Origin: Pelotomaculum isophthalicicum JI
GTDB lineage: Bacteria > Bacillota > Desulfotomaculia > Desulfotomaculales > Pelotomaculaceae
Direction of reading: 5' to 3'
Length of the DNA: 64,000 nt
NCBI RefSeq assembly: GCF_029478095.1
Contig: NZ_JAKOAV010000012.1
Span: forward strand, 1-64,000
The translations under genes were made by a program, and so were the position numbers. Position 1 is the first letter of the stretch. Each line of letters starts with the position of its first letter. Positions 25,509 to 32,530 of this stretch are shown in pieces. The notes beneath the pieces were generated by a model. It did not search any database, had not been told where the DNA came from, and saw only the letters and a list, made by a program, of their open reading frames with translations.

Positions 25509-25622
25509 ATGGACATATACCTCAGGGACCCAGAGGGATTAGAACTCCATCTCCCGGTCAACCCCAGCGAGATAACGGCGAAGGGAGTCAAGAAACAAGT
25601 TTATGGGAGCGTGATCCGGTAA
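25509..25622 (+). CDS. Cut-off N-terminus of a phage tail (LysM baseplate-type) protein
   Basis: An ATG with AAGGAGG upstream opens 37 codons: MDIYLRDPEGLELHLPVNPS and then EITAKGVKKQVYGSVIR. The LPVNPSEI element is typical of the N-terminus of XkdP-like LysM tail proteins, which follow the tape-measure gene in phage tail modules and are over 200 residues. Here the TAA overlaps the ATG of the next gene, so the rest was lost by deletion and the junction lies near 25615. It may still be translated. Confidence 0.6.
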   Translation: MDIYLRDPEGLELHLPVNPSEITAKGVKKQVYGSVIR

Positions 25623-26092
25623 TGGCCAACCAAAACCCTACCTCCTCGCGTATGGTTGATTGGTTTCTCTATAACCTGCCGATGCTTAAAGAGCAGGTGG
25701 AGACCATGGAAGGTAGCACGACATGTAAAATAACCATTGTTTGGGCGCGAACCCAAAACACTGAGAGTAAGATAGAAAAATACGCCATAAAAAGGAATAC
25801 CGTATTGTCGGCAGTAAGTGCGGTTGAGAAGGGGATCAGGTCTCTTCATCCCGATCAGCGTAAAGTATACCGGCTAAAATACAAGCAAGGATTTTCTAAT
25901 AAAGCTATAAGAAAACGACTTTATTTCTCCACTAGAACCGTTGAAAGGAGATTGGCGGAAGTAAGGAACATGATCTCAATGATAATCGCCAACGCGCTCC
26001 ACTACCGCCAGGGACTGGACCGCTCCAGGGCAATGAAGACGGCCTGGGCAATGCTGAAGCAGGGGCGTTTTACAGCAAGGTTGCCGGTGTAA
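25622..26092 (+). CDS. ArpU/RinA-like phage transcriptional regulator
   Basis: A 156-residue protein with a sigma-70 region 4-like helix-turn-helix in LKYKQGFSNKAIRKRLYFST followed by RTVERRLAEVRNMI. Such proteins activate late or packaging genes in Firmicute phages. The C-terminal 20 residues are probably not original: the copy of this region outside the element (16238-16312) has its stop at 16289-16291, overlapping the HIRAN start, whereas here an extra base lets the frame read on. The ATG overlaps the stop of the tail fragment. Confidence 0.72.
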   Translation: MANQNPTSSRMVDWFLYNLPMLKEQVETMEGSTTCKITIVWARTQNTESKIEKYAIKRNTVLSAVSAVEKGIRSLHPDQRKVYRLKYKQGFSNKAIRKRLYFSTRTVERRLAEVRNMISMIIANALHYRQGLDRSRAMKTAWAMLKQGRFTARLPV

Positions 26093-26382
26093 CCTACGGC
26101 CTCCGTCAAACAGCCCTTTTAAGGCTGAAGCGGTATAACCTGGATTCCATAGCGGTTAACCTGGTCCGGGAGAACAACCCGGAGGACGGGAACGCAGTGG
26201 CTGTCCTGGTGACAGTGGCTGGCAGACGGCCCTTCAAGGTTGGGTACCTGCCCCGCTCCATAGCAGCAACGTGGAGTTACCTGGTGGCAGCCGGCAGGGT
26301 AGAAGCCAGGCTGGAGCGGGTGACCGGGGGCAACGGCAAGGCTCTGGGCGCGGTGATAAGATTGGTACTGGCAGCAGCATAA
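26051..26382 (+). pseudogene. HIRAN-domain protein gene with a one-base deletion
   Basis: The frame at 26068-26382 encodes a HIRAN domain (VAGVTYGLRQTALLRLKRYN; LVRENNPEDGNAVAVLV; VGYLPRSIA), a fold that binds DNA ends and abasic or stalled sites. It has no start until a GTG deep inside at 26197. In the duplicate at 16285 the sequence reads ATG CTG AAG CAG GGG CAG TTT TAC, joining start and domain in frame. The resident copy has lost the A (GGGGCGTTTT for GGGGCAGTTTT) near 26066. Confidence 0.72.
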
Positions 26383-26467
26383 GGAGCGGGTATGGTCCCG
26401 CTCCACCTTCAGCAGGTTGTAGTTGAGTTCGAAGGACCATGAAAAAACAGGAACAGGAGGTGCCATC
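26383..26467 (+). other. Short non-coding gap with palindrome
   Basis: GGAGCGGG-TATGGT-CCCGCTCC at 26383-26404 is a perfect inverted repeat. Its left half, GGAGCGGGTAT, recurs at 20959 and 26988. Confidence 0.5.
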
Positions 26468-26884
26468 ATGTATTTTCGTGAAGCCGGTCAACCCATTCCG
26501 GCAGCCGGGGCAGCGGCAATTAAACCTCATATTAATAAAGATGAAGCTATGAAATTATTAACTGGATTGGCGAAAGTTTTGAAGTTAAGTGTTTGCCTTG
26601 TGGATCATATCAACTATCGCGGAGAAAAATTAAACGGCTTATACAATGGCGCTAATAGACGGATTTATCTTGATAAACACCTAAAAGGATATAAACTAAG
26701 GTTTGTTTTGATGCATGAAATTGCGCATTATGTTTTGCATACTGGTAAACTCGGCCCACGTTACTGGAAAGATCCTACTTACAGACAACAACTTGAAAAA
26801 GAGGCAGACGATTACGCAATGAGTATATTGAATATCTTGGAAAGACGGCAACCTTTTAGATCTGAGGTGAAGGAGATGGCGTAA
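26468..26884 (+). CDS. ImmA/IrrE-family metallopeptidase
   Basis: A 138-residue zinc protease with the HExxH motif in LMHEIAHYVLH and a third-ligand region EKEADDYAMSIL. In ICEBs1 and many prophages ImmA cleaves the ImmR repressor to trigger excision. The ATG at 26468 follows AGGAGGTG; an upstream in-frame start at 26423 lacks a site. No ImmR-like repressor lies beside it, so its target might be one of the left-end HTH proteins, which is a guess. Confidence 0.88.
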   Translation: MYFREAGQPIPAAGAAAIKPHINKDEAMKLLTGLAKVLKLSVCLVDHINYRGEKLNGLYNGANRRIYLDKHLKGYKLRFVLMHEIAHYVLHTGKLGPRYWKDPTYRQQLEKEADDYAMSILNILERRQPFRSEVKEMA

Positions 26885-27021
26885 TGAAAAAGCTGTGCCG
26901 CTGGGAACACCTGGCCTGACCGATGCCGGGCATAGAAGTCGGCGGGATGCCTAAGTAGTGACCCGGTCGCAAGCGGAGCGGCGCTAGGGAGCGGGTATTA
27001 TTAGTTGGAGGTGGAATTTGA

Positions 27022-27375
27022 ATGATCAGTGATAAGGCGCTTTACTTGGTGAAAATAGACTCTTGGGGAGCTGAACAGCCGGTAATCCTTGGTCTGGCTG
27101 TAGAAGTGCACGAGGACTACATGGGATTCCATGATAAAGTCCGCGGGCACCACATAAATGGAAAACTTGAGAGAGAAACCGAAGACGGTTTTGTCTGGCA
27201 CCGTATAGAAAACGGGGAAGACATGGGCAATATTTCACTTAGGGCGCTCGCCCTGGAGGAGTTTAACCAGGTGGTAAGGCCGGGCATGGATTATCCGCCA
27301 CCGGAATTCCTGACCACGGAGGACCTCTGGGAATTTTACCGGCGCAAGTTTGGCGACCGGGGCAGTCATTATTAG
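27022..27375 (+). CDS. Hypothetical element protein, 117 residues
   Basis: Not recognised. The ATG follows TTGGAGGTGG. The protein is acidic and mixed alpha/beta with YLVKIDSWGAEQPVILGLAV and an aromatic C-terminus (EDLWEFYRRKFGDRG). It precedes the integrase gene and could be cargo or an accessory to recombination; nothing shows which. Confidence 0.6.
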   Translation: MISDKALYLVKIDSWGAEQPVILGLAVEVHEDYMGFHDKVRGHHINGKLERETEDGFVWHRIENGEDMGNISLRALALEEFNQVVRPGMDYPPPEFLTTEDLWEFYRRKFGDRGSHY

Positions 27376-27425
27376 GTATTGAACAGAGATGTGATTAAGG
27401 AAAAAATAATAGGGGGGTGGCATGG

Positions 27426-28589
27426 ATGAGGGGGAGGATTGTAAAAAACGAAGGCAAGCGGGGTGTTAGTTATTCGGCTATTGTCGACATTGGTCCGGAC
27501 CCGGTGACTGGGGATCGAAAACGTAAAAAGGAAACTTTCTCCGGGAAAAAAGAGGCTGAAAAATGGCTTGCCAAAACCATAGTGGAAATTAATAAGGGAA
27601 CCTATGTTGAACCAGCTAAAACTTCCGTTCGGGAGTGGCTGTTAGACTGGCTTAAATCTTACGGCAAACAAAACCTTGCACCTACTACCTACCAGGGATA
27701 CAAAATTATAATTGAAAAGCACCTTATCCCGGAATTAGGTGCGATCCCTTTAAGAGACCTAAAGCCAAAACATATTCGGGACTATTATCAGAAGGCCCTT
27801 GACGGTGGGCGCGTGGATGGCAAGAAAGCCCTGGGCAAGAGCTTAAGCCCAACCACAGTAAGCCAACATCACCGAGTATTAAGGGAAGCCCTGCAGCATG
27901 CCCTTGAATTGGAAATGATAGCCCGGAACCCGGCCGATGCCGTCAAACCCCCAAAGAAGGTAAAGCATGAAATCAAATTCTTGCCGGTGGAGGATGCGAA
28001 CAAGATTATTGACCTGTTTAAAGGGACCTATATGTTTATACCGGTTTTCTTGGCGGTAACTACCGGAGCCAGGCGCGCTGAAATCCTGGCCTTGACCTGG
28101 GATGATGTTGATCTGAAAAAGGGAATTATAAATATCAGGCGCGGTTTATACGTTACCAAGGAACAGTGATTGTTCTTTAAAGAGCCAAAGAATAAAACAA
28201 GTCAAAGGGCAGTTGCTATTTCCCCCGAAGTGGTTAAGACATTAAAGACGCACAGAATGGAACAGAAAAAAGACAAGGTAGCTCTGGGGGAAGGGTATCA
28301 GGACAATAACTTGATTTGCTGTCTGCAGGATGGAAGTCTGATTAACCCATCTACGGTAACAAAGCGTTTTCAGGAGTTAACCGGAAAGGCAGGTTATAAG
28401 GTAACATTCCACCAATTGAGGCACGCTCATGCGAGCTTTCTACTAAAGCAGGGAATACACCCGAAAGTTGTTTCGGAGCGGCTGGGACATAGCAATATCT
28501 CCATGACAATGGACCTGTGTAGTCACATAGCGCCGACACTGCAGAGGGATGCTGCTGACCAGTTAGATAATATTCTCTTTAAAAAGTAG
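27426..28589 (+). pseudogene. int: Tyrosine integrase, inactivated
   Basis: About 387 codons in one frame, interrupted by TGA at 28167-28169. The domains are in order: arm-binding (1-55), core-binding SAM-like (60-160) and catalytic. The first catalytic Arg is in TTGARRAE; HQLRHAH gives the His-x-x-Arg box; LGHSNISMTMDLCSHIAP holds the site of the nucleophile, which is Cys (TGT, 28518-28520) where the family has Tyr in the TYSH context. The TGA follows VTKEQ and precedes LFFKEPKNK, where relatives have Gly, so GGA to TGA is likely. The ATG at 27426 has AGGGGGG eight bases before it. Two independent lesions indicate that it no longer works. Confidence 0.88.
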
Positions 28590-28639
28590 CTTCCAAAAAC
28601 TGCATGGCACCATTTTGGCACCAAAAAAGAGAAAAATGC

Positions 28640-28671
28640 AAAAGTAAAAGACTTCCAAAACCTCGGAAGTC
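28640..28671 (-). terminator. Terminator of tRNA-Leu
   Basis: GACTTCC (28650-28656) pairs with GGAAGTC (28665-28671); on the minus strand TTTTACTTTT follows. The same hairpin is copied in attL at 16341-16372. Confidence 0.8.
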
Positions 28672-28737
28672 TTATTTTCATTGGTGCGGGCGGCGGGAGT
28701 TGAACCCGCACGAGGTTGCCCCCACTGGATCCTAAGT
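28640..28737. repeat. attR: right 98-bp direct repeat
   Basis: Partner of 16341-16438. It covers the tRNA-Leu terminator and the 3' 53 bases of the intact tRNA gene, to the anticodon stem. Crossover must have been within this block. Confidence 0.92.
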
Positions 28738-28767
28738 CCAGCGCGTCTGCCATTCCGCCACGCCCGC
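28685..28767 (-). tRNA. tRNA-Leu (anticodon UAG)
   Basis: An intact class II tRNA on the minus strand: acceptor GCGGGCG/CGCCCGC, anticodon stem CTGGA/TCCAG with loop CTTAGGA (anticodon TAG), a long variable arm and T-arm GCGGG-TTCAACT-CCCGC. CCA is encoded at 28684-28682. Its 3' half is probably supplied by the integrated element. Confidence 0.95.
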
Positions 28768-28807
28768 AAATAACTATCATTGTTTAAAACCTGTTTTATG
28801 CAATTAG

Positions 28808-28836
28808 ATGCTAGCATAAAAAGCTAGACACGTCAA
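28808..28836 (-). promoter_or_regulatory. Promoter of tRNA-Leu
   Basis: On the minus strand, TTGACG (28836-28831), a 17-base spacer and TAGCAT (28813-28808), about 40 bases before the tRNA 5' end. Confidence 0.7.
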
Positions 28837-29246
28837 GGTCATTACCAATTGTTATGGAAAACTTCAAATATACGGGTTGAATTTAAAAGCCTTTTCTGCC
28901 CGCCCGGGCTACGCCGGAAATGCTCTGGCGCGGTTGGAAATTGAAACAATTAAAATCCTAAAGAGTCAAAATATTTTTAATTGTTCTTGGTTTTATTTTT
29001 AGTTTGGAAGGATAATTGATATTTTTGTCGAAAGTAACTTATTGATTGGTTATTGCCTTATTCTTCCATGAGAATCCTTTGCGAATATAATGTTTGGTTT
29101 GTTCGAGCAGCAGGGTGATAGCATAACTTTTTTTTGAAGGAAGGCGACAGTGGACCCGGTTAAAAAAATAAACGTAAAATACAAATTAACGCATTGATCT
29201 GTTTGAGATTAACTATGATTCTATAAATACAGGGGGGATATATATA
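28837..29246. other. Intergenic region without a recognised feature
   Basis: About 400 bases between the tRNA-Leu promoter and the first chemotaxis receptor. A GC-rich patch near 28898-28930 can pair weakly. I see no gene, riboswitch or repeat here. Confidence 0.45.
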
Positions 29247-30176
29247 ATGCTATGGAGTAAACCTCAGAAAAAGCCTGATACTAATCTAGCCGAAAACAGG
29301 CAGCCTGCTATGGCGGCAGTATCAACCACACCCGGCGAAATTCAAAGAACTGAAAAAAAAGAAACCATTGTAGATTTAGTAGTCAAGCTTGCGCCAATTA
29401 TTCAGGAGATGATTCCGATGGACTGTACAATTGGCGTATCAGACAGGGAGAAGTTTGTCTATTATCTTCCCGGTGAGGGAATTAACTTTGGGGCGAAGCC
29501 CGGAGACGCGATCCCTAAAGGTAGTGGATTATATGGCGCCGTCAGTACCGGAAGAACTATTGATACAGTGGTGCCCAAGGAAGCTTACGGGGTGTCTTTC
29601 AAGTTAAGAGGACTGCCGTTAAAGGATGAAAAAGGGCAAATTATAGGGGCGGTTGCTTTTGGTCTGAGTCTTAAAAACCAGGAGGCGCTAATAGAAGTAG
29701 CCCAAAATGTCGCGGCTTCAACACAACAGACATCTGCCACCGTTGAAGAGCTTGCTTCATCAGCCCAGCAGTTGGCCGGCAGTCAAGAAGTCCTTGAGAA
29801 CTTGGGTAAAGAAGTATTGGAACAGGTGAAGAAAACAGATGTGATACTGGGATTTATTCATGAGGTGGCCGATACATCAAACCTGCTGGGCCTTAATGCG
29901 GCTATCGAGGCGGCAAGGGCTGGAGATCACGGGAGAGGTTTCTCGGTCGTAGCTGAAGAAATCCGCAAGCTTTCAATAAAGAGCGCGCAGGCCGTAAAGG
30001 AAATCAGGGATATCCTGGCTATTATCAATGATAAAGTGATGGTGATGTCTGAAAAAGTTGTCGAGGCAGCGGCTTTGAGTGAAGAGCAGGCAGCGGCTAC
30101 CGAGGAGATATCTGCCGCTATGCAGGAACTGTCCACTTCAGCAGGAAAGCTTGAGGAAGTAGCTTCGGTTATTTAA
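29247..30176 (+). CDS. Soluble methyl-accepting chemotaxis-type receptor
   Basis: A 309-residue cytoplasmic receptor with no membrane helix. Residues about 40-155 form a small sensor domain ([37 protein letters not shown]). A short signalling coiled coil follows with the conserved tip [20 protein letters not shown]. The signalling arms are much shorter than in transmembrane receptors. The ATG follows AGGGGGG. It probably passes a cytoplasmic signal to CheA/CheW. The ligand is unknown. A membrane receptor follows on the same strand. Confidence 0.85.
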   Translation: MLWSKPQKKPDTNLAENRQPAMAAVSTTPGEIQRTEKKETIVDLVVKLAPIIQEMIPMDCTIGVSDREKFVYYLPGEGINFGAKPGDAIPKGSGLYGAVSTGRTIDTVVPKEAYGVSFKLRGLPLKDEKGQIIGAVAFGLSLKNQEALIEVAQNVAASTQQTSATVEELASSAQQLAGSQEVLENLGKEVLEQVKKTDVILGFIHEVADTSNLLGLNAAIEAARAGDHGRGFSVVAEEIRKLSIKSAQAVKEIRDILAIINDKVMVMSEKVVEAAALSEEQAAATEEISAAMQELSTSAGKLEEVASVI

Positions 30177-30315
30177 TTGATCAAATTTACTGCAATCAAT
30201 TTGTTACCGGTCCCGGGGCGATAGATAAAAATCGGTATTATTCATTTCCGGAATATGAATGGGTGATCTTCTGGGAGTACTCTACTATCGGACTGGTATT
30301 GGGGAGGGGATTCAG

Positions 30316-31941
30316 TTGACTTTAGGAATTAAAGCGAAAATACTTTTTTTAGTGGCTATCTTTGGTGCTTTTATGCTTGGAATAGTTGTTTTTGGTTCCA
30401 TTTCTATGACTAGTATTGACAATAACTATAATAAGATGTTGGAAAAGGATGTCAAGGCTACCCAATCGATTTTGGAACTGCAAGGTCACCTATATAAAGT
30501 AGGATATACTGTGCGTGGGTATTTTATTGATCCTAATGAAAGTAATTTAAACCATTACCGCGAAGCTGTTGAAGAACTGAAGGGGCAGGTGGCTTTTCAT
30601 AACAACAACGACCTTGCTACTGATAAGGAAGCCTGGTCAAATCTGGAGATTAACGTTAATAGCTATCTGGGTTTGGCGGATAGTATTGTGTCCTCAATGC
30701 AACGAGGAGTGCCTCTCCAACAGCTCAGACCTCAAATTGCCGAAGCCGATAGTGTTATGACGAGTTTGGAAGATAACTTGGAAAAAGCTGTTACCCGGTA
30801 TGAGGAAGTCATCGATACCCGAGGCCAGGAACTAGCCCGTGAAGGCGCCAGGACCGTGGTTACTTCATTCGTGGTTGGCACCATCGTGGCCTTGCTGATG
30901 CTGGCTCTCGGTTACTGGTTTGCCGCCGGCATTGCCAAGCCGGTTGTGTCTTTGGCCAAGGCAGCCGGTATTGCTTCATCTGGTGATTTAACCGTGGATA
31001 TCACGGCTAATTCCAAGGATGAGGTAGGCAAGCTGGCCGGGGCTTTTGGTGACATGGTTCGCAATATGCGCTTGATGGTGCGGCAAATAAACGAAAAGTC
31101 CGAGATGGTTGCCGATTCATCCCGGCAATTGACGCTTAACGCTCAGCAAACAGCTGCCGGCGCCAGCGAGACTGCCGCTGCCGCGGGTGAAATTGCCACT
31201 ACCATTGAACAGGTTTCTTCTAATATACAGGAGATATCTGAATCTTCGCAGTCAGTTAATGAGCAGGCTAACGCAGGCAGTAAAGACGTTGTTAAGGTCA
31301 GTGAACAAATGGGGAATATAGCTGAATCAGCTGAGGATGTTTCCAAAGCAATTAACGGCTTGAGTAAAAAAACGCAGGAGATTAACCATATTGTTGGTCT
31401 GATCACCACCATTGCCGATCAGACTAACTTGCTGGCCCTAAATGCGGCAATTGAAGCAGCCCGGGCAGGTGAACAAGGACTGGGATTTGCCGTCGTGGCT
31501 GAAGAAGTCAGAAAACTGGCTGAACAGGCAGCCAGCGCCACTAAAGAAATAAACGCTTTGGTAAACGACATCCAGGATGAATCGAAAAGAGCAGTTGAGG
31601 AAACAGCCAAAAGCGTTAGATCGGTCGAGTCAGGCACTAAGATAGTGCAGGGGGTCGGTGAAGGATTTAGGACTATTATTGAAGCAGTGCAGGGTTTAAC
31701 AGAGCAAATCCGGGATGTGGCGGCCGCGGCGGAACAAGTGTCGGCGGGGGTGCAAAATGTGGCGGCATCCACCGAAGAACAAACTGCTGTCATGGAAGAG
31801 GTTTCGGCTTCCGCCGAATCCTTTTTTGCAATAAAATTAACTTTTTTCTCATATCTTAATATGGCTGGGGCGGCTGGATTCGAACCAACGAAATGCCGGT
31901 TCCAAAGACCGGTGCCTTACCGCTTGGCGACGCCCCAGTGA
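30316..31941 (+). CDS. Transmembrane methyl-accepting chemotaxis protein with replaced C-terminus
   Basis: Starts at TTG 30316 after GGGAGGGG. A first membrane helix (about residues 8-30), a four-helix-bundle sensor, a second helix near residue 200, HAMP, then the signalling domain with the tip [20 protein letters not shown]. The family sequence ends at [10 protein letters not shown] near 31815; the last 40 residues (from SFFAIKL on) are unrelated and are encoded across the antisense strand of tRNA-Gln, stopping at 31941. The usual end of about 30 more residues is missing. A deletion that joined this gene to the tRNA operon is likely. It may still signal. Confidence 0.8.
   Translation: MTLGIKAKILFLVAIFGAFMLGIVVFGSISMTSIDNNYNKMLEKDVKATQSILELQGHLYKVGYTVRGYFIDPNESNLNHYREAVEELKGQVAFHNNNDLATDKEAWSNLEINVNSYLGLADSIVSSMQRGVPLQQLRPQIAEADSVMTSLEDNLEKAVTRYEEVIDTRGQELAREGARTVVTSFVVGTIVALLMLALGYWFAAGIAKPVVSLAKAAGIASSGDLTVDITANSKDEVGKLAGAFGDMVRNMRLMVRQINEKSEMVADSSRQLTLNAQQTAAGASETAAAAGEIATTIEQVSSNIQEISESSQSVNEQANAGSKDVVKVSEQMGNIAESAEDVSKAINGLSKKTQEINHIVGLITTIADQTNLLALNAAIEAARAGEQGLGFAVVAEEVRKLAEQAASATKEINALVNDIQDESKRAVEETAKSVRSVESGTKIVQGVGEGFRTIIEAVQGLTEQIRDVAAAAEQVSAGVQNVAASTEEQTAVMEEVSASAESFFAIKLTFFSYLNMAGAAGFEPTKCRFQRPVPYRLATPQ
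31865..31937 (-). tRNA. tRNA-Gln (anticodon UUG)
   Basis: On the minus strand, acceptor TGGGGCG/CGCCCCA, anticodon loop CTTTGGA (TTG) in stem CCGGT/ACCGG, T-loop TTCGAAT. CCA is encoded at 31864-31862. The 3' end of the chemotaxis gene reads through it on the other strand. Confidence 0.95.
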
Positions 31942-31951
31942 TAATGAGTGG

Positions 31952-32026
31952 GGTGGATAGTGGGACTTGAACCCACGACCCCCAGAGCCACAATCTGGTG
32001 CTCTATCCATCTGAGCTATACCCACC
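31952..32026 (-). tRNA. tRNA-His (anticodon GUG)
   Basis: On the minus strand, acceptor GTGGGTA/TATCCAC with the extra G-1 opposite C73, anticodon loop TTGTGGC (GTG) in stem CCAGA/TCTGG. CCA is encoded at 31951-31949. It precedes tRNA-Gln in one transcript. Confidence 0.95.
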
Positions 32027-32077
32027 ACGTTGCCAAAAAAATGTGCTGTTAAAGTTTCCCCAATATCCGCAAGTGAT

Positions 32078-32106
32078 ATGTTAACAAATAATAAAGACAT
32101 TGTCAA
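32078..32106 (-). promoter_or_regulatory. Promoter of the tRNA-His/tRNA-Gln operon
   Basis: On the minus strand, consensus TTGACA (32106-32101), a 17-base spacer and TAACAT (32083-32078), about 50 bases upstream of tRNA-His. Confidence 0.75.
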
Positions 32107-32186
32107 GAAAAAAACCATTCACTCGAATGTTTATATTATTAGGTTAAGTCCATATATTCAATATGTAAAGAAATTCTTTTTACCAG

Positions 32187-32215
32187 TTGATAATTTTCAC
32201 CGGTGCGGATATAAT
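32187..32215 (+). promoter_or_regulatory. Strong sigma-A promoter of the structured RNA
   Basis: TTGATA at 32187-32192 and TATAAT at 32210-32215 with a 17-base spacer. A transcript would begin near 32222. Confidence 0.75.
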
Positions 32216-32221
32216 TGAAAA

Positions 32222-32352
32222 GTAATATAATACCGCTTTGAGACGGTAGTATTGAGGCACCCGGTTTTTCGCAGCGGCGTAACAGGCGGGTGAGCCCCAC
32301 CGGTAATAAGAAAAGTGATTGGTGCCAGGGCTATTGTATGCCTTGGTTTTTT
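32222..32352 (+). ncRNA. Unidentified structured RNA or riboswitch-like leader upstream of tig
   Basis: About 130 bases between a strong promoter and an intrinsic terminator (CCAGGGC 32325-32331 with GCCTTGG 32340-32346, then TTTTTT). A 5' hairpin AATACCG/CGGTAGTATT comes first. A long-range stem GGCACC (32256-32261) with GGTGCC (32321-32326) encloses a GC-rich core. This closing stem shares two bases with the terminator stem, so the two compete, as in transcriptional riboswitches. I cannot match it to a known class. The tig start lies about 180 bases downstream. Confidence 0.5.
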
Positions 32353-32530
32353 AGTTGCGTTTGAAGGAAAGATTGTGGTTATCGTAGAATAATTTATTAA
32401 ACCGGTTAAAATATTATAACAGGGATATTGTGGTATTCCATAATTAACGGAGAGGGTGTGACTTTTCTACACAGCAATTGTCTAGGATAAATTACCAGAA
32501 TGCAATCAAACCATTTAAGGGGGAGCATAT

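Larger units (their letters stand above)
16341..28737. mobile_element. Degenerate prophage-like integrated element in tRNA-Leu(UAG)
   Basis: A 12.3-kb insert bounded by 98-bp repeats of the 3' part of tRNA-Leu. The order is: zinc-finger/HTH protein, excisionase-like HTH, small protein, CHC2 primase fragment type, AAA ATPase, small genes, tape-measure gene, membrane protein, type I toxin, cut-off tail gene, ArpU-like regulator, HIRAN, ImmA-like protease, integrase. No terminase, portal, capsid, tail tube or lysis genes are present. The integrase has an in-frame stop and a lost catalytic tyrosine, and at least three other genes are broken, so the element is very likely immobile. Whether it descends from a full phage or a phage satellite is open. 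Confidence 0.88.

Noticed and set aside
26884-26919. An 11-codon frame overlapping the ImmA stop
   Set aside because: Too short to support; it may be the start of a lost gene but no family pattern is visible.
28167-28169. TGA in the integrase as a selenocysteine codon
   Set aside because: Relatives have Gly at this place, no SECIS-like hairpin is evident just downstream, and the catalytic Tyr is lost as well; a nonsense mutation is simpler.
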